Origin: Paraburkholderia oxyphila NBRC 105797
GTDB lineage: Bacteria; Pseudomonadota; Gammaproteobacteria; Burkholderiales; Burkholderiaceae
Assembly (NCBI RefSeq): GCF_000685075.1
Contig: NZ_BAYD01000101.1
Coordinates: 1 to 36,628, forward strand
Length of the DNA: 36,628 nt
Direction of reading: 5' to 3'
The notes under the pieces were generated by a model, which was not told where the DNA came from, did not search any database, and was given only the letters and a program-made list of their open reading frames with translations. Below are positions 16,481 through 23,576 of the stretch, one piece after another. The position numbers and the translations under genes were made by a program. Each line of letters starts with the position of its first letter. The first letter of the stretch is position 1.

Positions 16481-17227
16481 TCAGAGCGTCTTGCCGATGC
16501 GGTGCGCCATCTCCACGATGGCGATCGCCATGCGCTTTTCGCGGCGTGCGTCGAGCCGCTCGAGCGGCAGGCTCGTGCTGACCGCGACGCGCTTGCCGAG
16601 CACGGTCACGCCGACGAACGCCGCAAAACAGGCGAGGCCGGCGGTGACTTCTTCGCGCTCCTGGGCGAGCCCCGAGCGACGGATCGAGGCGAGCGCTTGC
16701 AGAAGATCCTGCCGCCGCGTCAGGGTACGGCCCGTGACGGCGGCAAGCTGCTTCGGCAATAGACCTGTTACTTCGTCATCCGAAAGACTGGCGAGCAATG
16801 CCTTGCCGAGCGCGCAGCAATGCGCGGGCAGGCGCGAGCCGAGATCGGAGACGAGCCGCACCGGCCGCGCGGCGTCTTCGCGAGCGATATAGACCACCTC
16901 GGCACCGTCGAGCACGGCGAGCTGCACCACCTCGTTGTGAATGGAAACGAAGGTTGCCGCTTCATGTCGGAACGCTTCCTGCAGCTGGTCATGGCGCACA
17001 TAGGCACTGCCGAGCTCGAACAGCGTCACGCCGATGATATAGCCATCCGCGCGCTTTTCGATCCAGCGCCGGCGCTCCAGTGAGTCGAGTACCAGATAGA
17101 GCGTGCTGCGCGAAAGGCCGGTTTGCTCTGCAATGGCGGCGGCGCGTACCGGTGCCTGGGCGTGCGCCAGCACGTCGAGAATGTCATGGATGCGCTTGAG
17201 CGCGGGCACTTCATAGGCGGCAGGCAT
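16481..17227 (-). CDS. IclR-family transcriptional regulator
   Basis: The 248-residue protein shows the two-domain IclR plan. A winged helix-turn-helix (VPALKRIHDILDVLAHAQAPVRAAAIAEQTGLSRSTLYLVLDSL, shown here in short form by its SRSTLYLVLDSL recognition helix) is followed by the ligand domain with LPAHCCALGKALLASL and EREEVTAGLACFAAFV. IclR regulators of this kind often control degradation of sugar acids and aromatic acids. The gene is divergent from the XylX-like gene, and the gap contains a TTGGA-based inverted repeat and a second half-site, so it probably controls that gene and itself. It also lies tail-to-tail with the XylD-like gene. The ligand is unknown; a pentonate or the keto-deoxy acid would make sense. 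Confidence 0.9.
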   Translation of the reverse strand: MPAAYEVPALKRIHDILDVLAHAQAPVRAAAIAEQTGLSRSTLYLVLDSLERRRWIEKRADGYIIGVTLFELGSAYVRHDQLQEAFRHEAATFVSIHNEVVQLAVLDGAEVVYIAREDAARPVRLVSDLGSRLPAHCCALGKALLASLSDDEVTGLLPKQLAAVTGRTLTRRQDLLQALASIRRSGLAQEREEVTAGLACFAAFVGVTVLGKRVAVSTSLPLERLDARREKRMAIAIVEMAHRIGKTL

Positions 17228-17248
17228 GGCTCGTGAACCGATTCGATC

Positions 17249-17307
17249 TCCAACAGGTTGGAAATACTAGCACCAGGTTGGACAGTGTGCTCGGGCGCTC
17301 CTACGAT
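17249..17307 (+). promoter_or_regulatory. IclR operator and promoter of the XylX-like gene
   Basis: An inverted repeat TCCAA-CAGG-TTGGA occupies 17249-17262. The nine bases CAGGTTGGA (17254-17262) recur exactly 20 bases later (17274-17282), so two half-sites lie on the same helix face. The second copy overlaps a -35 element TTGGAC (17278-17283), which is followed after 18 bases by TACGAT (17302-17307) as a -10. This arrangement between divergent iclR-type and xylX-like genes is typical of an autoregulating IclR protein. The assignment is inferred. Confidence 0.65.
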
Positions 17308-17365
17308 CGACATGCTTTATCCCATGTGACGTCGTCAACACCCGCAACGAAGCGGGTCCACCATC

Positions 17366-18580
17366 ATGGCCAATTTGTCAGTTTCCCGATTCCTGCCCAT
17401 CGATCTCGAAGAGGCGTTGCTCGTCGGCCGCGTCTGGCGGCGCGATAGCGCGCACGAGGGGCCGTGTGTGGTTGCCGTGCGCGGCGGCCAGGTGTTCGAC
17501 ATTACGCGTATTGTGGCAACCACGGCGGACCTGTTCGATCGCGACGATGCACTCGAGATCGCGCGCAACGCACCGGGCGACGCGCTGGGCACGGTGGCGG
17601 ATCTGCTTGCTGCGAGCCTGCCTGGGGCGCCCGACGCAGCGGGTGCAGGACGTTCGGCCAAAGGGCCGGCGCGCCTGCTCGCGCCTTGCGACGTGCAGGC
17701 AATCAAGGCGTGCGGCGTGACCTTTGCGGTGAGCCTGATCGAGCGTGTGATCGAGGAGCAGGCGGGTGGCGACCGCGCGAAGGCAGCGGATGTGCGCGCG
17801 AGCATCACCGCGTTGATCGGCGCCGACCTCTCACAGATGGCGCCGGGCTCCGAAGCCGCGGCGCGCCTGAAGGAGGAGTTGCGGCGTCGTGGGGCGTGGT
17901 CGCAATATCTCGAAGTGGGAATTGGTCCAGATGCCGAAGTGTTTTCCAAGTCGCAACCGATGTCTGCGGTGGGCTTCGGCGCAGATGTCGGCTTGCTGCG
18001 TGCATCGGCATGGAACAACCCGGAGCCGGAGATCGTGCTGGCGGTGAATGCGCGCGGCGTGGCGATGGGCGCGACGCTCGGCAACGACGTGAACCTGCGC
18101 GATATCGAAGGCCGTTCGGCGTTGCTGCTCGGCAAATGCAAGGACAACAACGCGTCGTGTGCGATCGGTCCGTTCGTGCGCCTGTTCGATGGCCGCTTCA
18201 CGCTCGATTCGGTGCGCGAGGCAAGCGTCTCGCTGCACGTCGCGGGCGCTGACGACGGCTTCGTGCTCGACGGCGTGAGCCATATGCGGGAAATCAGCCG
18301 CGACCCACTGCAGCTCGTCGAGCAGACCTGTGGCGCGCATCACCAATACCCGGACGGCTTCATGCTGTTTCTCGGCACGATGTTCTCGCCGATCCAGGAC
18401 CGCGACGCGGCGGGCTCGGGCTTCACGCATCATATCGGCGACATCGTGACGATCTCGACACCGCAACTGGGCGCACTCGTCAACACGGTGAAGCTGTGCG
18501 ATGAGATTGCGCCATGGACATTCGGCGTGCGCGCGCTCTACGCGAATCTTGCCGCGCGCGGGATCGCGCCCGCTGCGTGA
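17366..18580 (+). CDS. xylX: XylX-like 2-keto-3-deoxy sugar-acid dehydratase (FAH family)
   Basis: The 404-residue protein has the fumarylacetoacetate-hydrolase fold in its C-terminal half. It closely follows Caulobacter XylX, the enzyme that dehydrates 2-keto-3-deoxy-pentonate to alpha-ketoglutarate semialdehyde. Shared stretches are SRFLPIDLEEALLVGRVW at the start, then KACGVTFAVSLIERVIEE, WSQYLEVGIGPDAEVF, WNNPEPEIVL, GNDVNLRDIEGRSALLL, KDNNASCAIGPF, HQYPDGFMLFLGTMF and FTHHIGDIVTISTPQLG. The acidic metal ligands lie in the EVGIG, PEPE and GNDVNLRD segments. Together with the XylD-like gene it provides two consecutive steps of the Weimberg route; the semialdehyde dehydrogenase is not in this window. 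An alternative substrate such as 2-keto-3-deoxy-L-arabonate uses the same chemistry. Confidence 0.87.
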   Translation: MANLSVSRFLPIDLEEALLVGRVWRRDSAHEGPCVVAVRGGQVFDITRIVATTADLFDRDDALEIARNAPGDALGTVADLLAASLPGAPDAAGAGRSAKGPARLLAPCDVQAIKACGVTFAVSLIERVIEEQAGGDRAKAADVRASITALIGADLSQMAPGSEAAARLKEELRRRGAWSQYLEVGIGPDAEVFSKSQPMSAVGFGADVGLLRASAWNNPEPEIVLAVNARGVAMGATLGNDVNLRDIEGRSALLLGKCKDNNASCAIGPFVRLFDGRFTLDSVREASVSLHVAGADDGFVLDGVSHMREISRDPLQLVEQTCGAHHQYPDGFMLFLGTMFSPIQDRDAAGSGFTHHIGDIVTISTPQLGALVNTVKLCDEIAPWTFGVRALYANLAARGIAPAA

Positions 18581-18584
18581 TTTT

Positions 18585-18630
18585 TTTCCGAACGGAAACC
18601 GGGAGCGGGGCGGGCGTTTCCGTTCGGAAA
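18585..18630. repeat. Perfect 15-bp inverted repeat made of two palindromic sites
   Basis: TTTCCGAACGGAAAC (18585-18599) is the exact reverse complement of GTTTCCGTTCGGAAA (18616-18630), with 16 GC-rich bases between. Each arm is itself built on the symmetric motif TTTCCG-NN-CGGAAA. It therefore looks like two protein-binding sites in opposite orientation rather than a terminator; no T-run follows on either strand. It lies just after the XylX-like stop and about 180 bases ahead of the aminotransferase gene. The rest of this 228-base gap shows no gene. Confidence 0.6.
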
Positions 18631-18808
18631 TACCGGCACGCTATTTTTCCTTGAACGCGTTCCTTGGTATCGTTGTGTCCACGCCGTTCGGCGCTGCGAT
18701 GTGCGCGTCGTGCGAATGCGCATCGGGCAATGAGCACGGATTGAACACGAACCGACGCAGGCGGCGTTTCATCGACGCCCGCCGTGCCGTCACAGGGAGT
18801 CGCGGACG

Positions 18809-19993
18809 ATGAAATATTCGAATCTGGTGGAGCGCTTGCAGGGGCGGCGCACGTCGGCATGGGAGATCCATCACGCCGCGCAGCAGGCGGCGGGGCGTGG
18901 CGAGGACGTGATCGTCCTGAGCGTGGGCGACCCGGACTTCGCGACCCCCGAGCCTGTCGTCGAGCGCGCCATGGCGGCGTTGCGCGCGGGCGATACGCAT
19001 TACACGGCCATCATGGGCCGCGAGCCTTTGCGCGAAGCCATTGCGCGGCAGCACGCGGCGGCGGGCGCGCGCGAAGTGACAGCGCAAAACGTGATTCTGT
19101 GCGCGGGTGCGCAGAACGGGCTGTTCGCCGCTTCGCTATGCCTGTGCGAAGCGGGCGACGAGGTGCTCGTGCCGGAGCCGATGTACCTGACCTACGAGGC
19201 CGCGATTCGCGCATCGGGCGCGACGCTCGTGCCGGTGCCCGTCGATCCGGACAACGGTTTTCATCTCGATTGCGACGCGCTCGAAGCGGCGGTCACGCCG
19301 CGCACGCGGGCGATTTTCTTCGCCACGCCGTGCAACCCGACCGGCGCGGTGATGCCGCGTGAGCACCTCGAGCGCATCGCGCAGCTCGCAAAGCGCCGCG
19401 ATCTTTGGGTCGTTTCGGACGAGGTCTATGCCGATCTCACGTTCGAGCGCGAGCACGTGAGCATCGCGTTGCTCGACGGCATGGCGGAACGTACGGTCAC
19501 GCTCGGCAGTCTTTCGAAATCGCATGCGATGCCGGGTTGGCGGATTGGCTGGGTGATTGCGCCGGAGACGTTGATCGGCCATCTGGGGCGGCTTGCGCTG
19601 TGCATGCTCTATGGCTTGCCCGGCTTCATCCAGGAGGCAGCGCTGACGGCACTGGAGCAGCGCGAGCAGATCGTGGCGCAAATGCGCGCGATCTACCGGC
19701 GCAGGCGCGATCTCGTCTATGCGCGCCTGAGCGGTGTGCCGGGGCTGCGTTGCCTGCTGCCGGAAGCGGGCATGTTCATGATGATCGACGTGCGCGGCAC
19801 CGGCCTCGATCCGCACGCGTTCACATGGCAGCTGTTCGAGGCGCAAAAAGTGTCGCTGCTTGACGCGAGTGCGTTTGGCGAAACGGCAAGCGGCTTTGTG
19901 CGCTTCGGCTTCGTGGTCGATGACGCGCGGCTCGTCGAGGCCTGCGAGCGGATTGCGGCCTTCGTCCGGCAACTGCCCGGGACTCAGCGCTAG
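18809..19993 (+). CDS. aruH: Class I aminotransferase, AruH-like (arginine:pyruvate transaminase)
   Basis: The 394-residue pyridoxal-phosphate enzyme has the fold type I signature. NPTG is at 176-179, SDEVYADL has Asp204 and Tyr207, and the Schiff-base lysine is Lys237 in SLSKSHAMPGWRIGW. Along its length it resembles P. aeruginosa AruH, which transfers the amino group of L-arginine to pyruvate. Resembling stretches are the opening MKYSNLVERL, SVGDPDFATPEP, GDTHYTAIMGREPLR, CLCEAGDEVLVPEPMYLTYEA and LALCMLYGLPGFIQEAALTALE. No 2-ketoarginine decarboxylase (aruI) is next to it, so the true amino donor may differ. The neighbouring Lrp-type regulator and LysE-type exporter suit amino-acid metabolism. 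A GGGAG-like ribosome-binding site lies upstream of the start. Confidence 0.82.
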   Translation: MKYSNLVERLQGRRTSAWEIHHAAQQAAGRGEDVIVLSVGDPDFATPEPVVERAMAALRAGDTHYTAIMGREPLREAIARQHAAAGAREVTAQNVILCAGAQNGLFAASLCLCEAGDEVLVPEPMYLTYEAAIRASGATLVPVPVDPDNGFHLDCDALEAAVTPRTRAIFFATPCNPTGAVMPREHLERIAQLAKRRDLWVVSDEVYADLTFEREHVSIALLDGMAERTVTLGSLSKSHAMPGWRIGWVIAPETLIGHLGRLALCMLYGLPGFIQEAALTALEQREQIVAQMRAIYRRRRDLVYARLSGVPGLRCLLPEAGMFMMIDVRGTGLDPHAFTWQLFEAQKVSLLDASAFGETASGFVRFGFVVDDARLVEACERIAAFVRQLPGTQR

Positions 19994-20082
19994 CTGGCTT
20001 CGAAGACCGAGCAGCCACGCGCCATTGCGCTCGATGACGACGCCGGCACCCAGGAAGGACCGTGACGGGCGGCTCAAGTGCC

Positions 20083-20316
20083 TCAGCGATTGCCATCGAA
20101 CAGGTCGTTGAGCATTTCGTCGAAGGCCGCCTGGGCGTCCTCGAGCTCCTGCAGCGCGGCGTCGAATGTCTGCAGCGCGAACTGCGACGGCCGGCCTTCG
20201 CCCTGCGGCGGAAACTGCGTCTGCAAGGCGGCGAACGCCGTCTTGACGCGTTGCGTTGCGTTCAGCACGCGATCCATCGCGGCGGCTTCTTCGGCTCGTG
20301 CCTGTTCTGGGTTCAT
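20083..20316 (-). CDS. Small helical hypothetical protein (77 aa)
   Basis: The protein is acidic and almost wholly alpha-helical by composition. It has two helix-forming stretches (EEAAAMDRVLNATQRVKTAFAAL and FDAALQELEDAQAAFDEMLNDLF, each read in part) with heptad-like leucine and alanine spacing, so a helical hairpin is likely. GGAG six bases ahead of ATG 20316 supports translation. It lies 44 bases downstream of the Lrp/AsnC gene on the same strand and may share its transcript. I do not recognise the family or a function. Confidence 0.65.
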   Translation of the reverse strand: MNPEQARAEEAAAMDRVLNATQRVKTAFAALQTQFPPQGEGRPSQFALQTFDAALQELEDAQAAFDEMLNDLFDGNR

Positions 20317-20360
20317 CGAAAGCTCCGGTTAGAAAAGAGGGTAAGGCGGGGCGGGGACCC

Positions 20361-20825
20361 TCACGGCAGAGGCAGTCGGCCCTCGGACTTCACGGCGCGC
20401 AGCGACAGCGCCGATTCGACCGCCGTGACGCCCGGCAGACTGCGCAATTCGTCGCGCATGAAGGTGCCGTAGTCGTCGAGGTCGCGCGCCACGACCATCA
20501 GAATATAGTCCGCTGTGCCGGCCACGTTGTGGCACGAGAGAATCCGCTCGATGGCACACACTTCACGTTCGAAGCGGTCTGCCAATGCCCGGTCGTGCAC
20601 GGCGAAGCGCACCGAGACATAGGCGAGCACGCCGTAGCCGAGCGCACGCCGCGAGAGCATGGCCCGGTAGCGCTCGATATAGCCGTCCTGCTCGAGCCGC
20701 TTGAGGCGGCGCGCGCAAGGCGTTTCGCTCAAGCCGACGGTTTCGGCGAGCCGCGCGATCGGCATTCTGCCGTCCGCCTGCAATGCGCCGAGGATCGCAC
20801 GGTCGAGTTTGTCGAGGTCGTTCAT
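20361..20825 (-). CDS. Lrp/AsnC-family transcriptional regulator
   Basis: The 154-residue protein opens with an Lrp-type helix-turn-helix (LDKLDRAILGALQADGRM, then LAETVGLSETPCARRLKRLE). It continues with the RAM effector-binding domain, marked by VCAIERILSCHNVAGTADYILMVV and FMRDELRSLPGVTAVESALSL. It matches the size of the feast/famine regulators that sense amino acids. It is divergent from the LysE-type exporter at 20962, the classic arrangement in which an Lrp regulator switches on an amino-acid exporter when its substrate accumulates. The shared gap contains a CTTCAA-A-TTGAAG palindrome. Confidence 0.9.
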   Translation of the reverse strand: MNDLDKLDRAILGALQADGRMPIARLAETVGLSETPCARRLKRLEQDGYIERYRAMLSRRALGYGVLAYVSVRFAVHDRALADRFEREVCAIERILSCHNVAGTADYILMVVARDLDDYGTFMRDELRSLPGVTAVESALSLRAVKSEGRLPLP

Positions 20826-20837
20826 GTCGTGGAGTGG

Positions 20838-20887
20838 ATTTCCGATTCCGATGAGGAAATTTTAGGGTATTCCGCTTCAAATTGAAG
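20838..20887. promoter_or_regulatory. Candidate Lrp-family binding sites in a divergent gap
   Basis: CTTCAA-A-TTGAAG (20875-20887) is a perfect 13-base palindrome. ATTTCC (20838-20843) and GGAAAT (20855-20860) form a second inverted repeat with 11 bases between. Both lie between the divergent lrp-type and lysE-type genes, the usual position of Lrp sites. The right half of the palindrome, TTGAAG, could also serve as a -35 for the exporter, but I see no good -10 at a normal distance. Confidence 0.45.
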
Positions 20888-20961
20888 GGTTATCCACAAA
20901 AAACGTCAGAATTCGCTCCGGCATTGGCGGCAACATAGAGCCTCTTTCAAACGAGGCCATC

Positions 20962-21588
20962 ATGATTTCCGCCCACCTGCTGTTGATGTTCATTGCCGCT
21001 CTGATCGTCGTCTCAGCATTGCCGGGCGCGGACATGGCGCTGGTGATGCAGACCAGCATGAGCCGCGGTGCGCGCCGCGGTTTCGCGGCGGCCTGCGGCC
21101 TTGCGCTCGCGCGCGCCACGCACGTCACGCTCTCGGCGTGCGGGCTCGCGGCACTGTTGCATAACGCGCCCTGGCTCTATGAGGTCGTGCGCTATGCGGG
21201 CGCTGTCTATCTGACATGGATCGCCGTGCAGATTTTCCGCGCGCCGGCTTTTGCGTTGCCGGATCAGGCGGGCGCCGCGGCCGAGCGTCCGCTGCGCGCG
21301 GACTTCTTCAAGGGCCTGCTGACCAACCTGCTCAATCCGAAGGCGCTGCTGTTCTGCTCGGTACTGCTGCCGCAGTTCATCCGCCCCGAGTTGGGCTCGG
21401 TCTGGTTGCAGGTCACCGAACTGGGCATCCTGCTCGTGATCGTGTGCGCACTCTTCGACGTGATCTATGTGCTGGGCGCGGCGCGCATCGCCGTGTGGCT
21501 GCGCCGGCATCCCCTCGCGCAGACCGTGCAGAAGTGGGCATTTTCGTCGGCGCTGATCGGTTTCGCGGTGCGGCTTTCACTCGATTGA
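20962..21588 (+). CDS. LysE/RhtB-family amino-acid exporter
   Basis: The 208-residue inner-membrane protein has about six hydrophobic segments, as in the LysE/RhtB family that exports amino acids such as lysine, threonine and homoserine lactone. Family landmarks are LPGADMALVMQTSMSRGARRGF after the first segment, which contains the conserved PGPD-like PGAD, and FFKGLLTNLLNPKALLFCSVLLPQF in the middle. GAGG five bases before ATG 20962 fixes the start. The divergent Lrp regulator probably controls it. Its substrate is unknown; the AruH-like enzyme nearby makes a basic amino acid possible. Confidence 0.88.
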   Translation: MISAHLLLMFIAALIVVSALPGADMALVMQTSMSRGARRGFAAACGLALARATHVTLSACGLAALLHNAPWLYEVVRYAGAVYLTWIAVQIFRAPAFALPDQAGAAAERPLRADFFKGLLTNLLNPKALLFCSVLLPQFIRPELGSVWLQVTELGILLVIVCALFDVIYVLGAARIAVWLRRHPLAQTVQKWAFSSALIGFAVRLSLD

Positions 21589-21617
21589 TGCGCTTGACCC
21601 GACCCAATCGCTAAATG

Positions 21618-21641
21618 GCCCGCCGCGCACATGCGGCGGGC
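21618..21641. terminator. GC-rich hairpin between convergent genes
   Basis: GCCCGCCGC (21618-21626) and GCGGCGGGC (21633-21641) form a perfect nine-pair stem with a six-base loop, 30 bases after the LysE-type stop. The downstream gene converges from the other side. No clear T-run follows, so it may act as a stem that protects or ends transcripts in both directions. Confidence 0.5.
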
Positions 21642-21713
21642 TCCGTTGCATCACACGTTGCTCGTGCGGAGCTTGCGCCGGCCTCGCGAGCGAAGGCCGC
21701 GCACCCTGGCGTT

Positions 21714-22229
21714 TTACGCGCTCGGATTGCCGCCCAGATAGTCCAGCTTGCCCAGCTCGACGCCGTTGTGGCGCAGGATGTCGTACGCCGTCGTCACATG
21801 GAAGTAGAAGTTGGGCAGCACGAAAGCCAGCAGGTAGTTCTGGCCCGTGAACTCGATCGGGCCCGAACGCATCTTCAGCGTGATGCTCTTGCCTTCGGTG
21901 CCGTCGATCTGCTCGGGCTTGAACGTATTCAGATAATCGATCGTCTTCTGGATACGCGCATGCAGGTCGTCGAAGCTCACTTCCACATCTTCGAATTTCG
22001 GTGCATCCACGCCCGCGAGGCGCGCGGCGCAGCCCTTCGCCGTGTCCGTGGCAATGTGAATCTGGCGCGCGAGCGGCAGCATGTCGGGGAACAGCCGTGC
22101 TCCGGTCAGCACCGAGGGATCGATCTGCTTTTCAGCCGCGTGTGCCTGTGCCTTGCCGATGATGGTCTGCAGGTTGGCGAGGCCGCGCACGAGCACGGGC
22201 ACCGAGGCTTGATACATGGTGATGGACAT
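21714..22229 (-). CDS. DUF1993 family protein
   Basis: The 171-residue cytoplasmic protein matches the DUF1993 pattern. It starts MSITMYQASVPVLVRGLANL, has LLPLARQIHIATDTAKGCAARLAG with DAPKFEDVE, and ends with YLLAFVLPNFYFHVTTAYDILRHNGVELGKLDYLGG (quoted here in parts of the family signature). The family is predicted to be a four-helix bundle related to DinB proteins, with histidines that could bind a metal. No activity is established. GAGG seven bases upstream of ATG 22229 supports this start; the frame is open further upstream but reads as noise. It stands alone between the LysE-type and toxin-antitoxin genes. Confidence 0.85.
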   Translation of the reverse strand: MSITMYQASVPVLVRGLANLQTIIGKAQAHAAEKQIDPSVLTGARLFPDMLPLARQIHIATDTAKGCAARLAGVDAPKFEDVEVSFDDLHARIQKTIDYLNTFKPEQIDGTEGKSITLKMRSGPIEFTGQNYLLAFVLPNFYFHVTTAYDILRHNGVELGKLDYLGGNPSA

Positions 22230-22515
22230 GGGAAATCCTCGTTTCTTTGAATGGGCACGCCGGCCTCCGGAGCGGAGATTGGCGGGCGGCTCATTATGCG
22301 CCATCGGTTTTGCCGCCGCCATTGCCTGAACGGCCGATCTTGCGGCGACGCCAGGATCTCTGCTCTCATCGGGGCATGTTTCCACGAAAGAACGCCAGTG
22401 CGCATCAACCCATCCAAGGCGCGGTTGCCCTGCCGAGAGCGTTCTTTGCCCTGAACGAGGAGAATCAAATTGAGACCTGCTCGATACGGCATAGGCCAAT
22501 ATGACGTGAGGTATC

Positions 22516-22812
22516 ATGGCTGAAAGGAAAATCCATGACGCACGCCACATCATCGCGAAACGCCGTGGCAATGGCGAATTGCGACGCGAAGTGTGGGTGA
22601 ACGAGAGAGGCCGGGTAACGCGCTACAACCTGGCCTATATCAATCACAACATCTATCAACGCGATAACGGCAGGGTCATTGGTTACGACAATGCGCACGG
22701 CTACCATCATCGACATTACTTTGGAAATGTCGAGGCGGTGGGCTTCGTGAGCTTTGAAGACATCGAAGATCAGTTCACGCGTGACTGGAGCGCATTGAGG
22801 CACACACCATGA
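22516..22812 (+). CDS. TumE-like toxin (DUF6516 family)
   Basis: The 98-residue protein reads like the toxin of TumE-type toxin-antitoxin pairs. It has RGNGELRREVWVNERGRVTRYNLAYINHNI in its first half and the conserved block DNGRVIGYDNAHGYHHRHYFG near residue 60. VSFEDIEDQFTRDW follows toward the end. The histidine-rich GYHHRHY core could bind metal or form an active site; the toxin's target is not known to me. A GAGG sequence lies just ahead of ATG 22516. The stop overlaps the next start as ATGA, the coupling expected for such a pair. Base composition is lower in G+C than the surrounding genes, which suggests acquisition from elsewhere. Confidence 0.65.
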   Translation: MAERKIHDARHIIAKRRGNGELRREVWVNERGRVTRYNLAYINHNIYQRDNGRVIGYDNAHGYHHRHYFGNVEAVGFVSFEDIEDQFTRDWSALRHTP

Positions 22813-23015
22813 GCAAACTGCATTTTGGGCACGGAACGGAAGCGGATTTTTTTGCAAGCGGCAAGCGCGTGGCGCGTAATGCCGATCGCGGAGAAGCCTT
22901 GGTCGAAACCCGGGCATTGACGTTCGAAGATCCCGCTGACGCAGTACATTGGGTGGCCGAAGCTCGCGTCGGTGTCTTTCGGGCGATCGAGGCTCATTGC
23001 GGTCGATCGCGCTAA
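22809..23015 (+). pseudogene. Antitoxin-like partner, apparently truncated (68 aa)
   Basis: The gene begins inside the toxin stop codon (ATGA). Its product opens MSKLHFGHGTEADFFASGKR, with ADRGEALVE and LTFEDPADAVHW. This matches the first half of the DNA-binding antitoxin-like proteins that accompany TumE-type toxins. In those relatives a winged helix-turn-helix follows, but here the frame stops after RAIEAHCGRSR. In the next frame downstream, the stretch NAVKCDMNVRPAGVL (about 23040-23085) resembles the missing recognition helix. An 11-base repeat, TCGATCGCGCT, occurs at 23003-23013 and 23023-23033, exactly at the break. I infer a frameshift caused by a 20-base duplication plus later decay. 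A naturally short antitoxin is the alternative. Confidence 0.5.
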
Positions 23016-23576
23016 TCGTTGTTCGATCGCGCTGCGGCTGCAATGCGGTCAAGTGTGATATGAACGTGCGGCCAGCGGGGGTGTTGTTTCGGTCGAGCGC
23101 GCGCCGAATACCGATGGAATGCCAGTTGCGGGTTGCACAAATGTGTTCGGGCGCTTGTGGCCAGGATGTCCCAAGCGCCCTCGGCTGACTCAACGTCAAC
23201 CGAACCCTCTTTTTTCCCCCATTCGCATGCATGTTTCCTCATGCATGCGCAATTCGGTGACGCCCGAGTTCGCCTGTTAATCTGCATAACGAAATAAAAT
23301 ATTCCTTACGACTCGCGGGGTTAGGCATGGATGTCTGTCGCCGTTCCAGAAGGAGCGGGTAGCCGCGCGATGGCGAAGAGGGATGTTTCGGGAAATGCGT
23401 GCCGGTTGAGGCAACGCCAAAAGTGCGAAGAACCGGCCCGGCGCGGCGAGCCGCGGGTTGCCGTAACGTGCAGTTGTTGGCGCAGCAGATTCACCACTTA
23501 GAATTTGAATGTGTTTTAATTACCCGGCATTGACCATCTATTTCGTGTCGTACGGCAGCGTACGGTGCGTCGACCC
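23016..23576. other. Gene-free stretch with an antitoxin remnant at its start
   Basis: The first 170 bases hold the out-of-frame remainder of the antitoxin described above. From about 23190 to 23576 I see no convincing gene, tRNA or terminator. A short AT-rich patch near 23285-23310 (ATAACGAAATAAAATATTCC) could hold a promoter for the secreted protein gene that follows, but no clear -35/-10 pair stands out. Confidence 0.4.

Noticed and set aside
20890..20898. TTATCCACA, a perfect DnaA box
   Set aside because: It is single, not clustered, and lies in a gap between divergent genes. One match is expected by chance in a window this size.
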